From positions 165,820,694 through 165,884,693 of the forward strand of contig CM060962.1 in assembly GCA_030765045.1 (NCBI GenBank): a DNA stretch of 64,000 nucleotides. The letters run 5' to 3'. Source of the stretch: Tenodera sinensis (Eukaryota > Arthropoda > Insecta > Mantodea > Mantidae). Numbering within the stretch: position 1 is the first letter of the stretch; each line of letters begins with the position of its first letter. The notes below the pieces were generated by a model, which was given only the letters and a program-made list of their open reading frames with translations, did no database searches and was not told the origin of the DNA. Below are positions 21,170 to 31,887 of the stretch, in pieces. The translations under genes were made by a program, and so were the position numbers.

Positions 21170-22440
21170 ATAACATTTTAATTCTTGCGTGCTTGCGGTG
21201 TTTCGGCTCGCCTTTGCCAACGTTGGCGATCACGTAGTTATCGTGGTTTCTGATGCGCGTCCATGTTGCCTTGGCTCTTTTTGTTATTGCCTCTGGGATG
21301 GATGGGATCTGGGTTTCGAGGTGAAGGGTTTGGTTAGTGTTTCTGAGTGGAGCAGACAGGATTTTTTTAAGGGAGAGGTTTTGGAGGGTTTGAATTTGTT
21401 TGAGGACGGTTTCGGAGGCATTGACCCAGGCCACACATGCATACAGGACCACCGAATGAGTAAATGACCTGTATAAAATCAGCTTGGATTTGACTTTCAG
21501 CTGTTTGCTGCGGAAGATGGGTGCGCATAATTTTAGTCGCTGTCTGCCTTTGTTGGCGCTATTTTTTATATGGGTGGACCAGCACATCGTGCGGTCCATG
21601 GTGATGCCTGGGTATTTAACATGCTGACGACAGTGCAATATTTGACATGCCGCTTTGAAAAATGTATTAGCTGGCATTTATTGGGTTTAATTTTGATTTT
21701 CCAATCATAGAGCCGTGAGAGGAATTTGTTTGTGTATTTTTGCATTTCTGCAAGGCCGAAACGAGGATTTTTGGGTGGTGGTGGTTGTATATTGCGGTGT
21801 CGTCAGCATACACGGCGACCTTGTATCTGGCGTCCACTGGGAAATCATTGATAAGTAATATATACAAAAAGGTGATATAATTGCCCCTTGTGGAAAGCCA
21901 GCTCGCATTACTCGCTCCCTGGAGGAGGACTTTCCCATTTGGACATAAAATTGTCGATTTTCTAGGAAATTGGGCACCAAATACAGGTAATTTTGAAGGG
22001 CAGGGAAATTGCGGTGCAGTTTATAAACGAGGCCATTGTGCCAGCACCAGTAAAATACGGCTTCTACGTCCAAAAATAGCGCCAACGTTGAAGCCCCATT
22101 GTTAAATTGCTCAGTTACGTCATCAGTTAATCTCAGAAGCTGCAGTTCTGTGTAACGTTCTTTTCTAAAGCTAAACTATGAATTTGAAAGTTCATGTATT
22201 TCCAAGACTTATTTTTGAAGTCGAGAAAGTATAAGTTTTTCGAGCAATTAACCAATAATAGACAAGAGACTAATGGGGTGGTAATTTTGGGGTTGTCTGG
22301 TGCTTTTCCCTCGCTTTGGGAGCATAATAACCTTGACTCGCTTCCAAGTAGAGGAGGACACGTGGAACGACACGTTGGAAAACCTAAATCCCCAACAAAA
22401 TGCAACATAGCGAATAGCCAAATGCCTTACGCGAACGCGC
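21170..22440 (-). pseudogene. Jockey-like reverse transcriptase, minus strand
   Basis: From high to low coordinates: KRVKVIMLPKRGKS and NYHPISLLSIIG (RT fingers), a QFGFR-like stretch lost to frame changes, MALFLDVEAVFYWCWHNGLV (catalytic Asp), AGFPQGAIISPF, VAVYADDTAIYNHHHP (FADD-equivalent YADD box), YPGITMDRTMCWSTHIK, and a thumb/tail ending with TWTRIRNHD. The YADD box is intact, but at least three frameshifts separate the motifs. The endonuclease part is absent, so it is 5'-truncated. It meets a plus-strand fragment of a related LINE head-to-head at about 22440. Confidence 0.85.
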
Positions 22441-22970
22441 ACGAATATCCCTCCCCTTCAATACAACAATACGATAGCCAGGCAAAGACCAAAGCTTTTG
22501 TGGTTACTCTAGAAAATGTGTTCTCTCCCAACCCGGTAGTCGGGCAGAACGACTTTACACGAGAAGTCGACGATTAAGCCGAAAATGTAGGCCAAGCACA
22601 GACACATAAACTACGAAAGACTAACCCAGGCAAAATCGGATGGATCATTGGGAACCTGCCTACCAGAAAAGCGACTGACCCAAACAGAATACCAAATGTG
22701 GTACTAAAGAATCTCCCACACAGAGTTCTCAAACTTTTAGCGGACATAATATATTATTTAATTACACGCTACAAAATGGCAGATTTCCCCCAAGTTGGAA
22801 AGAAGCCAAAATACTACTATTCCCTAACAAAAATTTAGCACTATCAATCAATTATAGGCTAATTAGCCTACTAAATACCATAAGCAAAGTGCTAGAAAAA
22901 GTAATACTCAAAAGAATGAACAAACACATTCATAAACACAATTCCCAGATCAACGAAAGTAGTATTACTA
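22440..22970 (+). pseudogene. Jockey-like LINE fragment, plus strand (EN-RT linker and RT fingers)
   Basis: Frames read TKAFVVTLENVFSPNPVV (the pre-RT linker typical of Jockey ORF2), a RKATDPNRIPNVVLKNLPHR segment, and, after a shift, SWKEAKILLF then LALSINYRLISLLNTISK and EKVILKRMNKHI. A closely related fragment with SINYRPISLLNTISKVIEKV lies at 27965-28800. The fragment ends just before the RT catalytic region. Confidence 0.75.
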
Positions 22971-23369
22971 TACAGCATTGTTAAGCTGATTAAATACCGA
23001 TGTAGAAAATATGAAATTGATAGTACCGCGGAGTTAGGAGGGCATTTTCCTTCTCAATTTCAATGCAAATGAGTTGATTTGTGCACAGGTAAATAAAGAT
23101 GCTAAGCATAATATAACAGGGCCCTCTTAACATTCAAGCGCCGTGACATAATAACTCCTTGAAAATGCGCTATCAAAAGTTACTCCTACTTCTGACGGCA
23201 CGAATTATTCTAGTGGCAGTGTAGAGGCCGCGTACCTAGATGGCGTTCGTTGGACTTCAATAATAGCAACGATAAGTAAATTGCCTCCATAGTTACGTCT
23301 TGTTGATTTGCATTAAATAGCAACCATCTTTATTTCGGTTTGAGGAAACTAACTTTTTGTTACCGAAAC
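22971..23369. other. Gap; possible 5' UTR and promoter of the following frame
   Basis: No repeat was recognised. The stretch 23220-23250 (agaggccgcgtacctagatg) resembles the GC-richer starts of insect transcripts, and an in-frame stop at 23304 lies upstream of the ATG at 23370. A promoter here is only a guess. Confidence 0.25.
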
Positions 23370-24086
23370 ATGCCACAGGAAAGATTAAATATGTTCAATT
23401 TAAGATGGCTTGTATGCTTAATTACAACATACATACCTCATGTATACAAGTTCAGAATCATCGGGTTTATGATTGATTACACACCAAATACTCCGAATAC
23501 AATTTTCGTCCTTTCTATGGCGCATCTACTTTCCCAGTTTCAACTATGGCCCGCTAGCCTCAAAGGGCCCCCACACGTCTCCAAATTGATATTAGACGGC
23601 ATAATCTGTATGTTTCTTACAAACTTACTCAGAAGTTTAGTGTGGATAACTTTCTCTCTATTTATAAAAGATATACTTGCTGATATTAGTGACGATATTT
23701 TACGGTTCAATTACTATATTGGATTCCCTAAACGCAGTCACCTGACGATGTTATCAACGTTTCTGAAGTCAAAAAAATGCCTACACAGAGTGTCTATGCT
23801 GATAGCTACAGGAATTTTTGCTTGCGTTTTATACATGACGGAAACCATTGAGTGCTTCAAGCAAATAATTAAGTGCTACATACCTATTTGCACCTGGCCG
23901 ACATACGTAGATGACACGCAAGACCAAGCTGCACAACGACAACCTCGTGACATTATAGAGAGAATGGTAAATTCTGATCGGGAAGAGGATGAAGAGGAAC
24001 TGTACATGAACCAAAGTAATCGTCGCAGGCAAAAACAACCCAGAACTGGAACAAGACGATCTGGAAGGAGACGATCGGTAAAATGA
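23370..24086 (+). CDS. Hypothetical multi-pass membrane protein, 238 codons
   Basis: I chose the ATG at 23370 because its context (cgaaacATGcc) resembles insect start sites and the frame upstream only offers TTG codons down to a stop at 23304. The product has hydrophobic stretches around residues 15-35, 40-65, 85-105 and 140-160 (for example LLRSLVWITFSLFI and VSMLIATGIFACVLYM), then a short acidic run (REEDEEEL) and a strongly basic Arg-rich tail ending in RTGTRRSGRRRSVK. I do not recognise the family. AATAAA signals at about 24309 and 24325 fit a short 3' UTR. It is intronless as far as seen, so it may be a single-exon gene, a retrocopy or part of an unknown mobile element. It stands out because no transposon motif is present. 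Confidence 0.45.
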   Translation: MPQERLNMFNLRWLVCLITTYIPHVYKFRIIGFMIDYTPNTPNTIFVLSMAHLLSQFQLWPASLKGPPHVSKLILDGIICMFLTNLLRSLVWITFSLFIKDILADISDDILRFNYYIGFPKRSHLTMLSTFLKSKKCLHRVSMLIATGIFACVLYMTETIECFKQIIKCYIPICTWPTYVDDTQDQAAQRQPRDIIERMVNSDREEDEEELYMNQSNRRRQKQPRTGTRRSGRRRSVK

Positions 24087-24344
24087 TGGTAAAGAAGAAC
24101 TGGAGACAAACCATAGTAATCGTCTGGAAGCAATAACCCCATTAACTGCTTAATATCAAAATCAACCTGTTTAAAAGACGTCCACGTTTTGTTCTTCAAA
24201 AATTAAAATACGTCTATAAATTTTTGTAATATAGTTACTTAATGAAACTATCAAATACTTGCCAGGTAGACAACATTGCTCTCAAAATCACGTTGAAAGT
24301 GCATATAAAATAAATGTGCTTTTAATAAATTTCTTAAGATTTTA

Positions 24345-24864
24345 GCATTTATTAATTTTCAGTCTCTGTGAAGGATATTCTAATTATTCAATTTCAGCTA
24401 CATGTGGATTTGAGTTTTTCTTGTATAGGCACTACCACGGTCTTCCGAAGACGTCAATTTCAATGCAGGAAATAACCTGCATAAAGGAAAGCTGGAACAT
24501 ATAATTCTTTCCTTTCCGTTTTTCACTGGCAGACCTGTATCATCTCAGATTGTTTTCTTGTAAATGTTCATGTCTGACTGCCATAGAGGAGCACTGGGAT
24601 GATGCAAGTTTCAAGTTTTGTTGAGAGGCTAATCTTCTTTTACATTAGAATAAATATTAAACTCCAAAGTTTTCCTCAGGCAAGAAGAATATTCTTTGGA
24701 GCTCATTTTCCCTTTTCTCTGCAATGCTAATTGTTTCTCCCAGATAGATATATGTATGCACTACAATACTGGATCAGCCTACCCTTAGTTAGAATTGGTA
24801 AATGCTTTATTTTAACTAAATATAAATAGTTTTTTGTAATGATAACTGAAAAATGTTTTCCCAA
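24345..24864. other. Non-coding gap
   Basis: No open frame or recognised repeat between the possible 3' UTR of the membrane-protein frame and the left end of the Tc1 element. Confidence 0.35.
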
Positions 24865-26069
24865 CAGTTGGACAGAAGCATTCAGATAAACAAAACACAG
24901 CACTCTAATACTTGGTTATCATGCCTTTGCTATGAATAAAGGCTGCCAAATGCCTTGACATTGTGTAAGTACATGCTTGCTAGTTAATTCCAAATCAATT
25001 TTGTTCCATTCCTGCAGAATAATATCTTTCAGTCTTGCTTTGGCTGTGATGTGTTTCCTGATCCTATCTTCCAATTCTTTGCCACATGTTCTCCATCAAG
25101 TTCAAGTCGGATGATTGAGGTTACGTTCTGAATCTATGGGATGTGTTGAAAATGATCCATAACCTAGCAATTTCTAAAGTGTGCTTAGGATAATTTTCTT
25201 ATTGCAAATAAAAATTATTTCCAAGATTTATGTCCACTTCTGTGCAGATATTTTTATAGTATGTTGTTATAATCATACTTGTTCATATTGTCATCAATAA
25301 AAGCTAGCTTAGCCATACCACTTGACCCTATACATCCTCATGCTGTTACGCTGCCACCACCACGTTTGATCATAGCTTGCATATTTTTAGGATCCCACTC
25401 AGTATGCTTCTGTCTAAACATCTTTATTTAGCCATCACCTTGGTATGCATTAAACTTTCTTTAATGTGACCATAACACACGATCCCAGAACTCATTGTTC
25501 TTTAGTTATGTATTCATTGGCAAATAATTAACGCTTTTTCTTGATTACTTTACGTACCTATGGTTTTATTCTTGGTGTTCTGGAATTGTAACCAGTAGTG
25601 TACAGATATCTATGAACTGTGTTTTCATGAACCACCTTCCAAAAATGTTCTAGATGTGCTTTAATTTCTATTGTTGTTATTCAGGGATTTTACTTCTTCA
25701 TTTTCAGCTGTTGCCTTTTATATTTAGAAAAAGATTTTGGTTAAGCACTATTTCTAGGCTCATTGAGCCTACTCAATGAGCCATTTTGTAGTGTTAGATG
25801 ACACAGCACACAGTGGATGGATTTCTGTGTACAGTTTCCCCAATTTGTTTACGTCTTATTTTGTTCACGCATATCTAAGATTAATTTTCTCTCTCTTAGA
25901 GTTGTGACTTTTCCTTTCTGCCCCATTTTGACTGTGGTTACTCATAGCTTAAGTTGCTTGTATACTGCATGACAACATGCATGAATGAGGGGTTCTGAAG
26001 GTACAAAAATCATCATTTACTGTATTTTATTGCTGTATTATTGAGCACATTTGAATACTCATGTCACTG
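24865..26069 (-). mobile_element. Tc1-like DNA transposon, inactive
   Basis: On the minus strand frames read KFNAYQGDG, KHTEWDPKNMQAMIKRGGGS followed by VTAxGCIGSSGMAKLAFIDD, then a YDYNNIL segment, LELDGEHVAKNWK (equivalent of 'DLNPIEHLWxxLE') and QEWNKID-like, KAFGSLYS near the end. These match the DDE half of Tc1 transposases. Frameshifts and stops are frequent, and the second catalytic Asp region is unreadable. Imperfect terminal repeats are possible: cag..gacagaagcattcagat at 24865 against cagtgacatgagtattcaaat (complement) at 26069. Flanking TA dinucleotides were not confirmed. Confidence 0.75.
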
Positions 26070-26109
26070 GGAAGTATAATGTTTTTAAGGGAAATCACAT
26101 GTTGAATAA

Positions 26110-26700
26110 ATTCCAGGGCAGCAATTATAGCAATTACTTCCAAGTTGTCACCAAAAAACCAAACTATTATAGAATGTTGGAAGATGCTTAGCCATCTAAC
26201 AGCACTTCAAAAACACCTAGTCTTCCAATGGATACCGGCTCACTGTGGACTGAGTGGTAATGAGAAAGCTGATTTTCTTGCAAAAAAGGGTACCAGCGGT
26301 GTACAAAAATCTATAGTTAATTTACCATTTTATGCAGCTAAAAGATTAGTCAACTCTGAATTCAAAAAAAATATTGCAAAATATTACTATGAAAAATCAA
26401 AGAATAAAAGATGGGAACTACCAAACATTCAAACAGTGATTCCTGAGTATCCTCGAAAAACAGCAGTTGCAACCTTCAGGTTGATTACAGGACATGATTG
26501 TCTGGCAAAACATTTAAACAGAATTGGGATATATTCTTCACCACTCTGTCCTCTATGTGATCTGCAAGAGGAAATGGACCGAGACCACCTTCAAATATGC
26601 CCAGCCACTTCTAGTGCCCCATCCATCAGTGAAAAATATTGGAGAGCAAGAGGATTAATGACTTCATTGTCAGAAATCCAGCATTAGCTAACAACAACAA
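26110..26700 (+). mobile_element. 5'-truncated I-type LINE (RNase H and Cys-rich tail)
   Basis: One open frame to 26687 begins inside RNase H (NSRAAIIAI), continues with WIPAHCGLSGNEKADFLAKK and ends with a CPLCDLQEEMDRDHLQICPA cluster. It is closely related to the C-terminus of the ORF at 31902-35681. The 3' end is an aacaacaacaa tail (26690-26700). A perfect 12-bp target duplication, catgttgaataa, flanks it at 26098-26109 and 26701-26712. Retrotransposition therefore copied only the last ~590 bases. The frame is undamaged over about 190 codons, which suggests a recent insertion, but with no promoter or start it encodes nothing useful. Confidence 0.9.
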
Positions 26701-26712
26701 CATGTTGAATAA

Positions 26713-27409
26713 TACACAAATATTATTGTCATTTGTATACTGTGTGTATGTTTCAAAAATATGACTACACATCAGTGGAATAAAGAAATAATAAATGTTA
26801 AACCTTTTGTGTTGATTAATTCAACATTTAAAGTTGCATATTCATAAATTTGAATACCTCTGTCCGCCTCTGTACATACATCATTCTTTTATTGCTCAAG
26901 GCATACATGTAATGAACCATAACTATAGGAACTGAGGGCCCTAAGCCACAAAGCTTACCCAGGGGATATTTTTTATAAGGAGAGAACCCAATGAACACCT
27001 AACACTCATTAACTCAGGGGTGTTATGAGTGCAAGTCAATAATTCAGTTTTCCATTAAATGGACTATTATTCCTTATTTATGGCTCTGTCTAATGTACTT
27101 ACCTTCCAGACTGTTACCAGGTTGTATTGCTTCTTTGAATATGCACACAAATTCTTTTTCTTACTGTAAAAGGTACTTTTACATGGGAGCAATGAGGACC
27201 CTTAAGAAATTTGATTTCAACTTGTGTATATTTTCATTTAGGCTTACAGTACATATTTATAAAGATTATTTTTCAATTAAGAGAACAATCAACATATGAA
27301 AAAAGCTTTGTTAGGCTTTAGAAGATTCATATCTTAAAAGAAAGGATAAATATTTATAAGGCTGTTAATTAAATATTCATTTCTTCACAACACTAGCGAC
27401 TGGCTGAAA
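26713..27409. other. Non-coding gap
   Basis: AT-rich; an AATAAA at 26779 and short frames only. No element recognised. Confidence 0.35.
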
Positions 27410-27960
27410 CTCATAATTGAGTCTGTTACCTTGTAGCTTCACACCTGGCTTAGTTTGTTGATAAGCTGTTCAAACGTAAGAAAAGTAACATCTTCCTCAT
27501 GAGTTTTGAATAGATTTTTCTTTTGCCTGACAGTCCTCAAGGATGTGACTTCTACATTGCCTACTTCATCTAGCTCATTAGCTACATCACAGATAACAGT
27601 TTGTACCAATTCACCGTGTGACTGAGGAAAGGTAGGAATAACTTTTCCAATGATTTGTGTTAAATATTTTACTTGTAATGGTACTTACAATGCAAACATC
27701 ATAAGGTGTATCTTCCACTTTGGTTACATATAGAGTAGAAAGTTGATTCACCTACAGTGTATCAGAATGACCTTTTTGGACTCCTGGAATGTTTCTCCCA
27801 CAGCCATTACCATATATCTCTTTTGATATTTCATTTTATTTTCTCCTACTTTTCTTACTAATACATGATCTTTCATGCCATGTGCTTGTTGGCTAGTTTC
27901 ATCTTGGCAAAAAAAAGTTAAAGGTTAAACACAGTATACTTCACTTATAAAAAAAAAAGA
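27410..27960 (-). other. Possible degraded coding segment of unknown family (minus strand)
   Basis: Minus-strand frames are open for short stretches, including KDHVLVRKVGENKMKYQKRY and ELDEVGNVEVTSLRTVRQKK, with several frame changes between them. The look is of an old protein-coding segment, perhaps from a DNA transposon, but I do not recognise it and no borders are visible. Confidence 0.25.
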
Positions 27961-27964
27961 AATA

Positions 27965-28800
27965 ATGCAACAGCTCATGAAGGACCAAGGCTTGCTGCCC
28001 GGCAAGCACAATTTAGCACTATCAATCAATTATAGGCCAATTAGCCTACTAAATACCATAAGCAAAGTGATAGAAAAAGTAATACTCAAAAGAATGAACC
28101 AACACATTCATAAACACAACATACTGATACCCGAACGTTTGGGTTCAGAGCACAACACTCAACCACACTTCAACCTTTAGGAATGACTGAGCAGATCACC
28201 AATGACTAAAACACTAATAAATCAACAGGCGCCCTATATTTGGACATTTAATGCATCTTTGATAAGGTCTGGCACGCAGGACTAGTTAGGAAATTAAAAG
28301 AATACGTTTTTCCCTGATACTGCGATAGCTCTAATTAGGGATTACCTCTCCGATCAGCATTTCCGCACCTCAGTAGAGGAAGCAGTATCGAGCATGAAGC
28401 AAATTAGAGCCAGTGTCCCACAAGGAAGTTTGTTGGGGCCGACACTATTCAACTTGTACATTAATGACGTGCCCAACCTAATAAGAACGGACAAATACAT
28501 TTATGCAGACGATACTGCATTGATAACACAGTCTACCCAACCATGTATTATTCACTAACGGCTCCAAAATGCCCTAAATACGCTTGAGCCCTGGTTCTCC
28601 AAATGGAGAATAAAAGTAAACGTGAGAAAGACTCAAACAATAATTTTCACGAAAATGCTCCTGGAAAGGAAAAATAAGCGTGTCCTTCAGCGTTAACATA
28701 CTAAGGTGAAGGTATTCACTCGAATGACTAAGTGACTTACTTAGGTGTAGTAATGGACCAAGGCCTCACTTGGAGTATACACATCTCCGAGATGGACCCA
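27965..28800 (+). pseudogene. Jockey-like RT fragment, plus strand
   Basis: Frames read SINYRPISLLNTISKVIEKV, TGALYLDIxCIFDKVWHAGL (catalytic Asp), IRASVPQGSLLGPTLFNLYI, YIYADDTALITQST (YADD) and LGVVMDQGLTWSIHI. All RT core motifs are recognisable but in at least four frames. It belongs to the same subfamily as 22440-22970. Endonuclease and 3' end are missing. Confidence 0.8.
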
Positions 28801-29216
28801 AAGGACCTTGTTGATGGGAAAACTATTGACATTACACTGTTCTCAGCTTCATCTGCTAAATGATTTGTGTTGCCTTTACAGTTGATTTCATTTGTGGAAT
28901 GAATACTTATAATATATTGATTGTAAAGACATTATGAAATACCAGTAATTACAGATAGACTAAAGGGAAGAATCATAATTTAATACTGCATTCAAGAGCA
29001 GAACATGCATTTTTGCATTAAACATTTAAAATATGCATTTTTCCTTGAACATTCATTTATATGTATTGCCATTGCTCAAGTTGTTGCTGAGGGGGTGACT
29101 TTTAAAGTATATAATTCCTGTATATCTTTAAATACATGAAAGAGAACATGCTTGTAAATCCAGGCTGTATCAATAACAATGGGAGAGCAAAATACCTCTA
29201 AACGGGCTGCATGGTG
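28801..29216. other. Non-coding gap
   Basis: AT-rich, with gcattttt-type short repeats near 28985-29050 that resemble subterminal hAT sequence but without terminal repeats. Confidence 0.3.
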
Positions 29217-29229
29217 TTTTTCCACTGAG

Positions 29230-29476
29230 TTTGTTTGTTTGTAGTGTTTAACGCCCGCTTTTACTACTACGGCACCGCAGGCAGTGACACTGATGATACA
29301 TGGAATGAAGATGGAGCACCGGTGGAATGAGAAGGCGGGGGAAACCGGAGTACCCGGAGAAAACCCGCCGTGATGCTCCTTCGTCCACCACGAATACCAC
29401 ATGCGGGTCCCTGGGATCGAACCCGGGCCGCCTAGGTGGTAAGGGAGCGTGCTAACCGCTCAGCCACGGTGCTGCC
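29230..29476 (-). mobile_element. tRNA-derived SINE, full length
   Basis: On the minus strand it begins ggcagcaccgtggctgagcg, with an A box (gtggctgagcggttagcac) and a B box (gggttcgatccc) typical of a tRNA-derived pol III promoter. A unique body (tccaccggtgctccatcttc, taaaagcgggcgttaaacac) follows, and then an aaacaaacaaac tail. Flanked by a 12-bp target duplication ttttccactgag (29218-29229 and 29477-29488). It is retroposed by a LINE. Three other copies: 36758-36938, 49649-49874 and 52135-52371. Confidence 0.92.
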
Positions 29477-29488
29477 TTTTCCACTGAG

Positions 29489-31342
29489 CGTGTGGAAACA
29501 TGGTAACAGACTGCTGCACAAACAAGGTCATGCTACTGAAGTGCTTTTATTCTGCAGTATTGAACTGATGGTGACGTAATGTGGCTCAGTTATTAAAAAG
29601 CAACTTATTATTTTGTCCTGTACTTAGTCACAAAGTGTATTATGGCTCAGCATATGTTTTCTACTGCACAGTGTGTAATATGATTTGTGTGTGTTAACTT
29701 GGTCAGCTCACCAAGTGAAAGTATGACTATATGTCTTTCATAACAGGTAGGCATTTCTTATGGCTCTGTGTGAACAGCTACTAAATTGCTGAAGTTAAAC
29801 CCATATAAAATAACTGTGGCACTCTTCAACCAGGTGATCCTGTAATTACATTTAACATTTTTCATGGACAAGGCTTGACTCCACCTTCATGGATATGTGT
29901 GTACACAAAATGATCTTTATTGAGCTCTGAGAAACCTAATATTGTTCAGAAGTACTCTTTCATGACAAAAAAATGAGTGTATGGTGCACCATTAGTTGAA
30001 AAAGAGTTATAGGCCCAATTTTTTTCGAGTCAACAGTTGACGCCTATACATACATGAATTTTGCATGATTTTGCCTGCAGCAGCTCATACAGCCAATCTT
30101 TTGATGAAAACAACTGAAAGTGTGTTTCAGGACAGAATTATTAGTAGAGATTTGTGGCCCCTTTGGTCCCCCAAAGTAACCCCCTGAGATTTCTGTGTCT
30201 GAGGTAACTTAAACATAAAGTGTACAAGTCAAACCCATACACCCTGGGAGATTTAAAACAAAATATCTGCCAGGAAATTGCCAGCATTTCTCAACAATGA
30301 CGGTGGCCAGATTCAGCATCTTCTTTCATAAAGTTGGCAAGTAAAGCCTTTAAAAGTAGTTTTAAAAAGGTTGTATGGCTTTATGCATGCTTTTCTGTGA
30401 TATTGACAGATAGCAATGAGTATGGAGGACACAGAAAGATGAAACACCATGCAACCCATTCTGAGGTTTTTTGCTCTCCTTGTACATGTTAACAACAGCC
30501 TTAGTGTTCAGCAAATCTGTCAGATGTCTGACCTTGCTATTGAGCTAGATCTGGGTTCATTTTGGGATGGCAAGACACATCTTATTGACATTGATCTTTA
30601 TTTCATCATAACCTTAATTATGGACAATTCACTTTGGCGCTGAACACTGTAAAAGGTAGAAAAATGCACAAGGTTTCCTTGCTCAAATTTCCATACTTGT
30701 CCTTTCCAGAGCCTAAAATGCAATAGTGTTGAAGTGTTTCCAATGTATTGTGTGAGGAAACATTACTAAGCTACTTCTCTTCTCCATTTGGTTTTCTGGA
30801 GATTCTGGGCTGAGTGACTGAATTAACTAATTCTCTGTATCCTGCAGAAAGTAGTTTTGGATGTCAAGTTATGACAGTGATGTACAAACACTAATATATT
30901 TGATTCCTTCATTTAATTTTAACAGCATACTCATTTGCCAGAAAGCATTTAGTATTGTTTTGAACTTCAACCTCTCTCTTCTAAAGCAATGCTTACTATT
31001 CTTCAAGGTGTAGTAAAATGTGTTCTCTAACAACAGAAAACCACTACAGAAGTTGAAGGAAACAACTATAAGTTGTAAGTCTGAAACAATATTATATTAT
31101 TATTCTATGGATCTGTGCCACTTCTGATCTGGCTCATTACAGTATTCTGGATGTGAAGTCTGGACACTAGCGGTAAGTGGAGGGGTGAGGGGATACCTTA
31201 AATCCATACAAGTTAGAAAGTTAGTAATGTTAGGGCTATCATTACCAGCACATGCCAATCAGATATACCAACTTATACATACACTTAACACAGTGTGTTC
31301 TATTGGGCAGTGAGAAATGAGGTGCTTATCACTATTTTGTAT
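29489..31342. other. Long non-coding stretch without recognised elements
   Basis: About 1.8 kb of AT-rich sequence. Only short frames exist (for example 30449-30643) and none resembles a known domain. No repeat shared with the rest of the window was noticed. Confidence 0.35.
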
Positions 31343-31565
31343 GTAAGATTTGAAGCTTTCACGGCAAGCGTTATGGATCAAGGCTTCACGGGTGATCAGC
31401 CGTGTCAGATTTATGAAGGTCAAGCTTTCAGCCATTGTAGACTCCATGGCCATCTTCAGGATGAAAGAAGATGCCCTGAAGATGGCCATGGAGTCTATAA
31501 TGGCCAAAAGCTCGACCTTTATAAATCTGACATGGATGATCACCCGTGAAGCCTTGATCCATATC
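31343..31565. repeat. Near-palindromic repeat with ~100-bp arms (Penelope-like fragment pair)
   Basis: Arms ~31343-31455 and ~31470-31565 are reverse complements around a short centre; for example 'gactccatggccatcttcag' is mirrored by ctgaagatggccatggagtc. Each arm contains CTGAAGA, a T, a GGCCAT/ATGGCC stem and a (G/A)AAAG stretch, the same layout as the hammerhead-like motifs at 20595 and 58073. A single arm occurs at 9199-9300. Short frames seen across it on both strands are by-products of the palindrome. Confidence 0.75.
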
Positions 31566-31887
31566 ACTATTTTGTAATGTAAAAGTTAAGGAAAAATTGT
31601 ATTTTGTTATATCACATTCATCATTTGTTTCCCATTGTTCACACTTAGAATTAAATTTAGCACTGTTTTATAACAATGTTACCCACATTGTAACTTGTAA
31701 TGTTACCTGCAGTACGGCAGACAGTTTAAAGAAAGGTCTGCTAGATAAAGTAAAAAGTGTTGAGTACATGAGTACTGCAATGTGAATTTTCTAATAAAGT
31801 AGTTTTTTTATTAAGTAAACCATTTTCTACATTATTGGTGAAACTGAAATGCACTGGAACATCTACTCCTGATCTGCACATAAATAT

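Noticed and set aside
20812..21237. Frames of 90-141 codons on both strands around the CA/GT tracts
   Set aside because: They consist largely of poly(Val-Cys) or poly(His-Thr) from dinucleotide repeats, so they are low-complexity artefacts.
29395..29476. Possible tRNA gene on the minus strand
   Set aside because: A and B boxes are tRNA-like, but the sequence continues into a SINE body with tail and target duplication, and the stems needed for a tRNA do not all pair.
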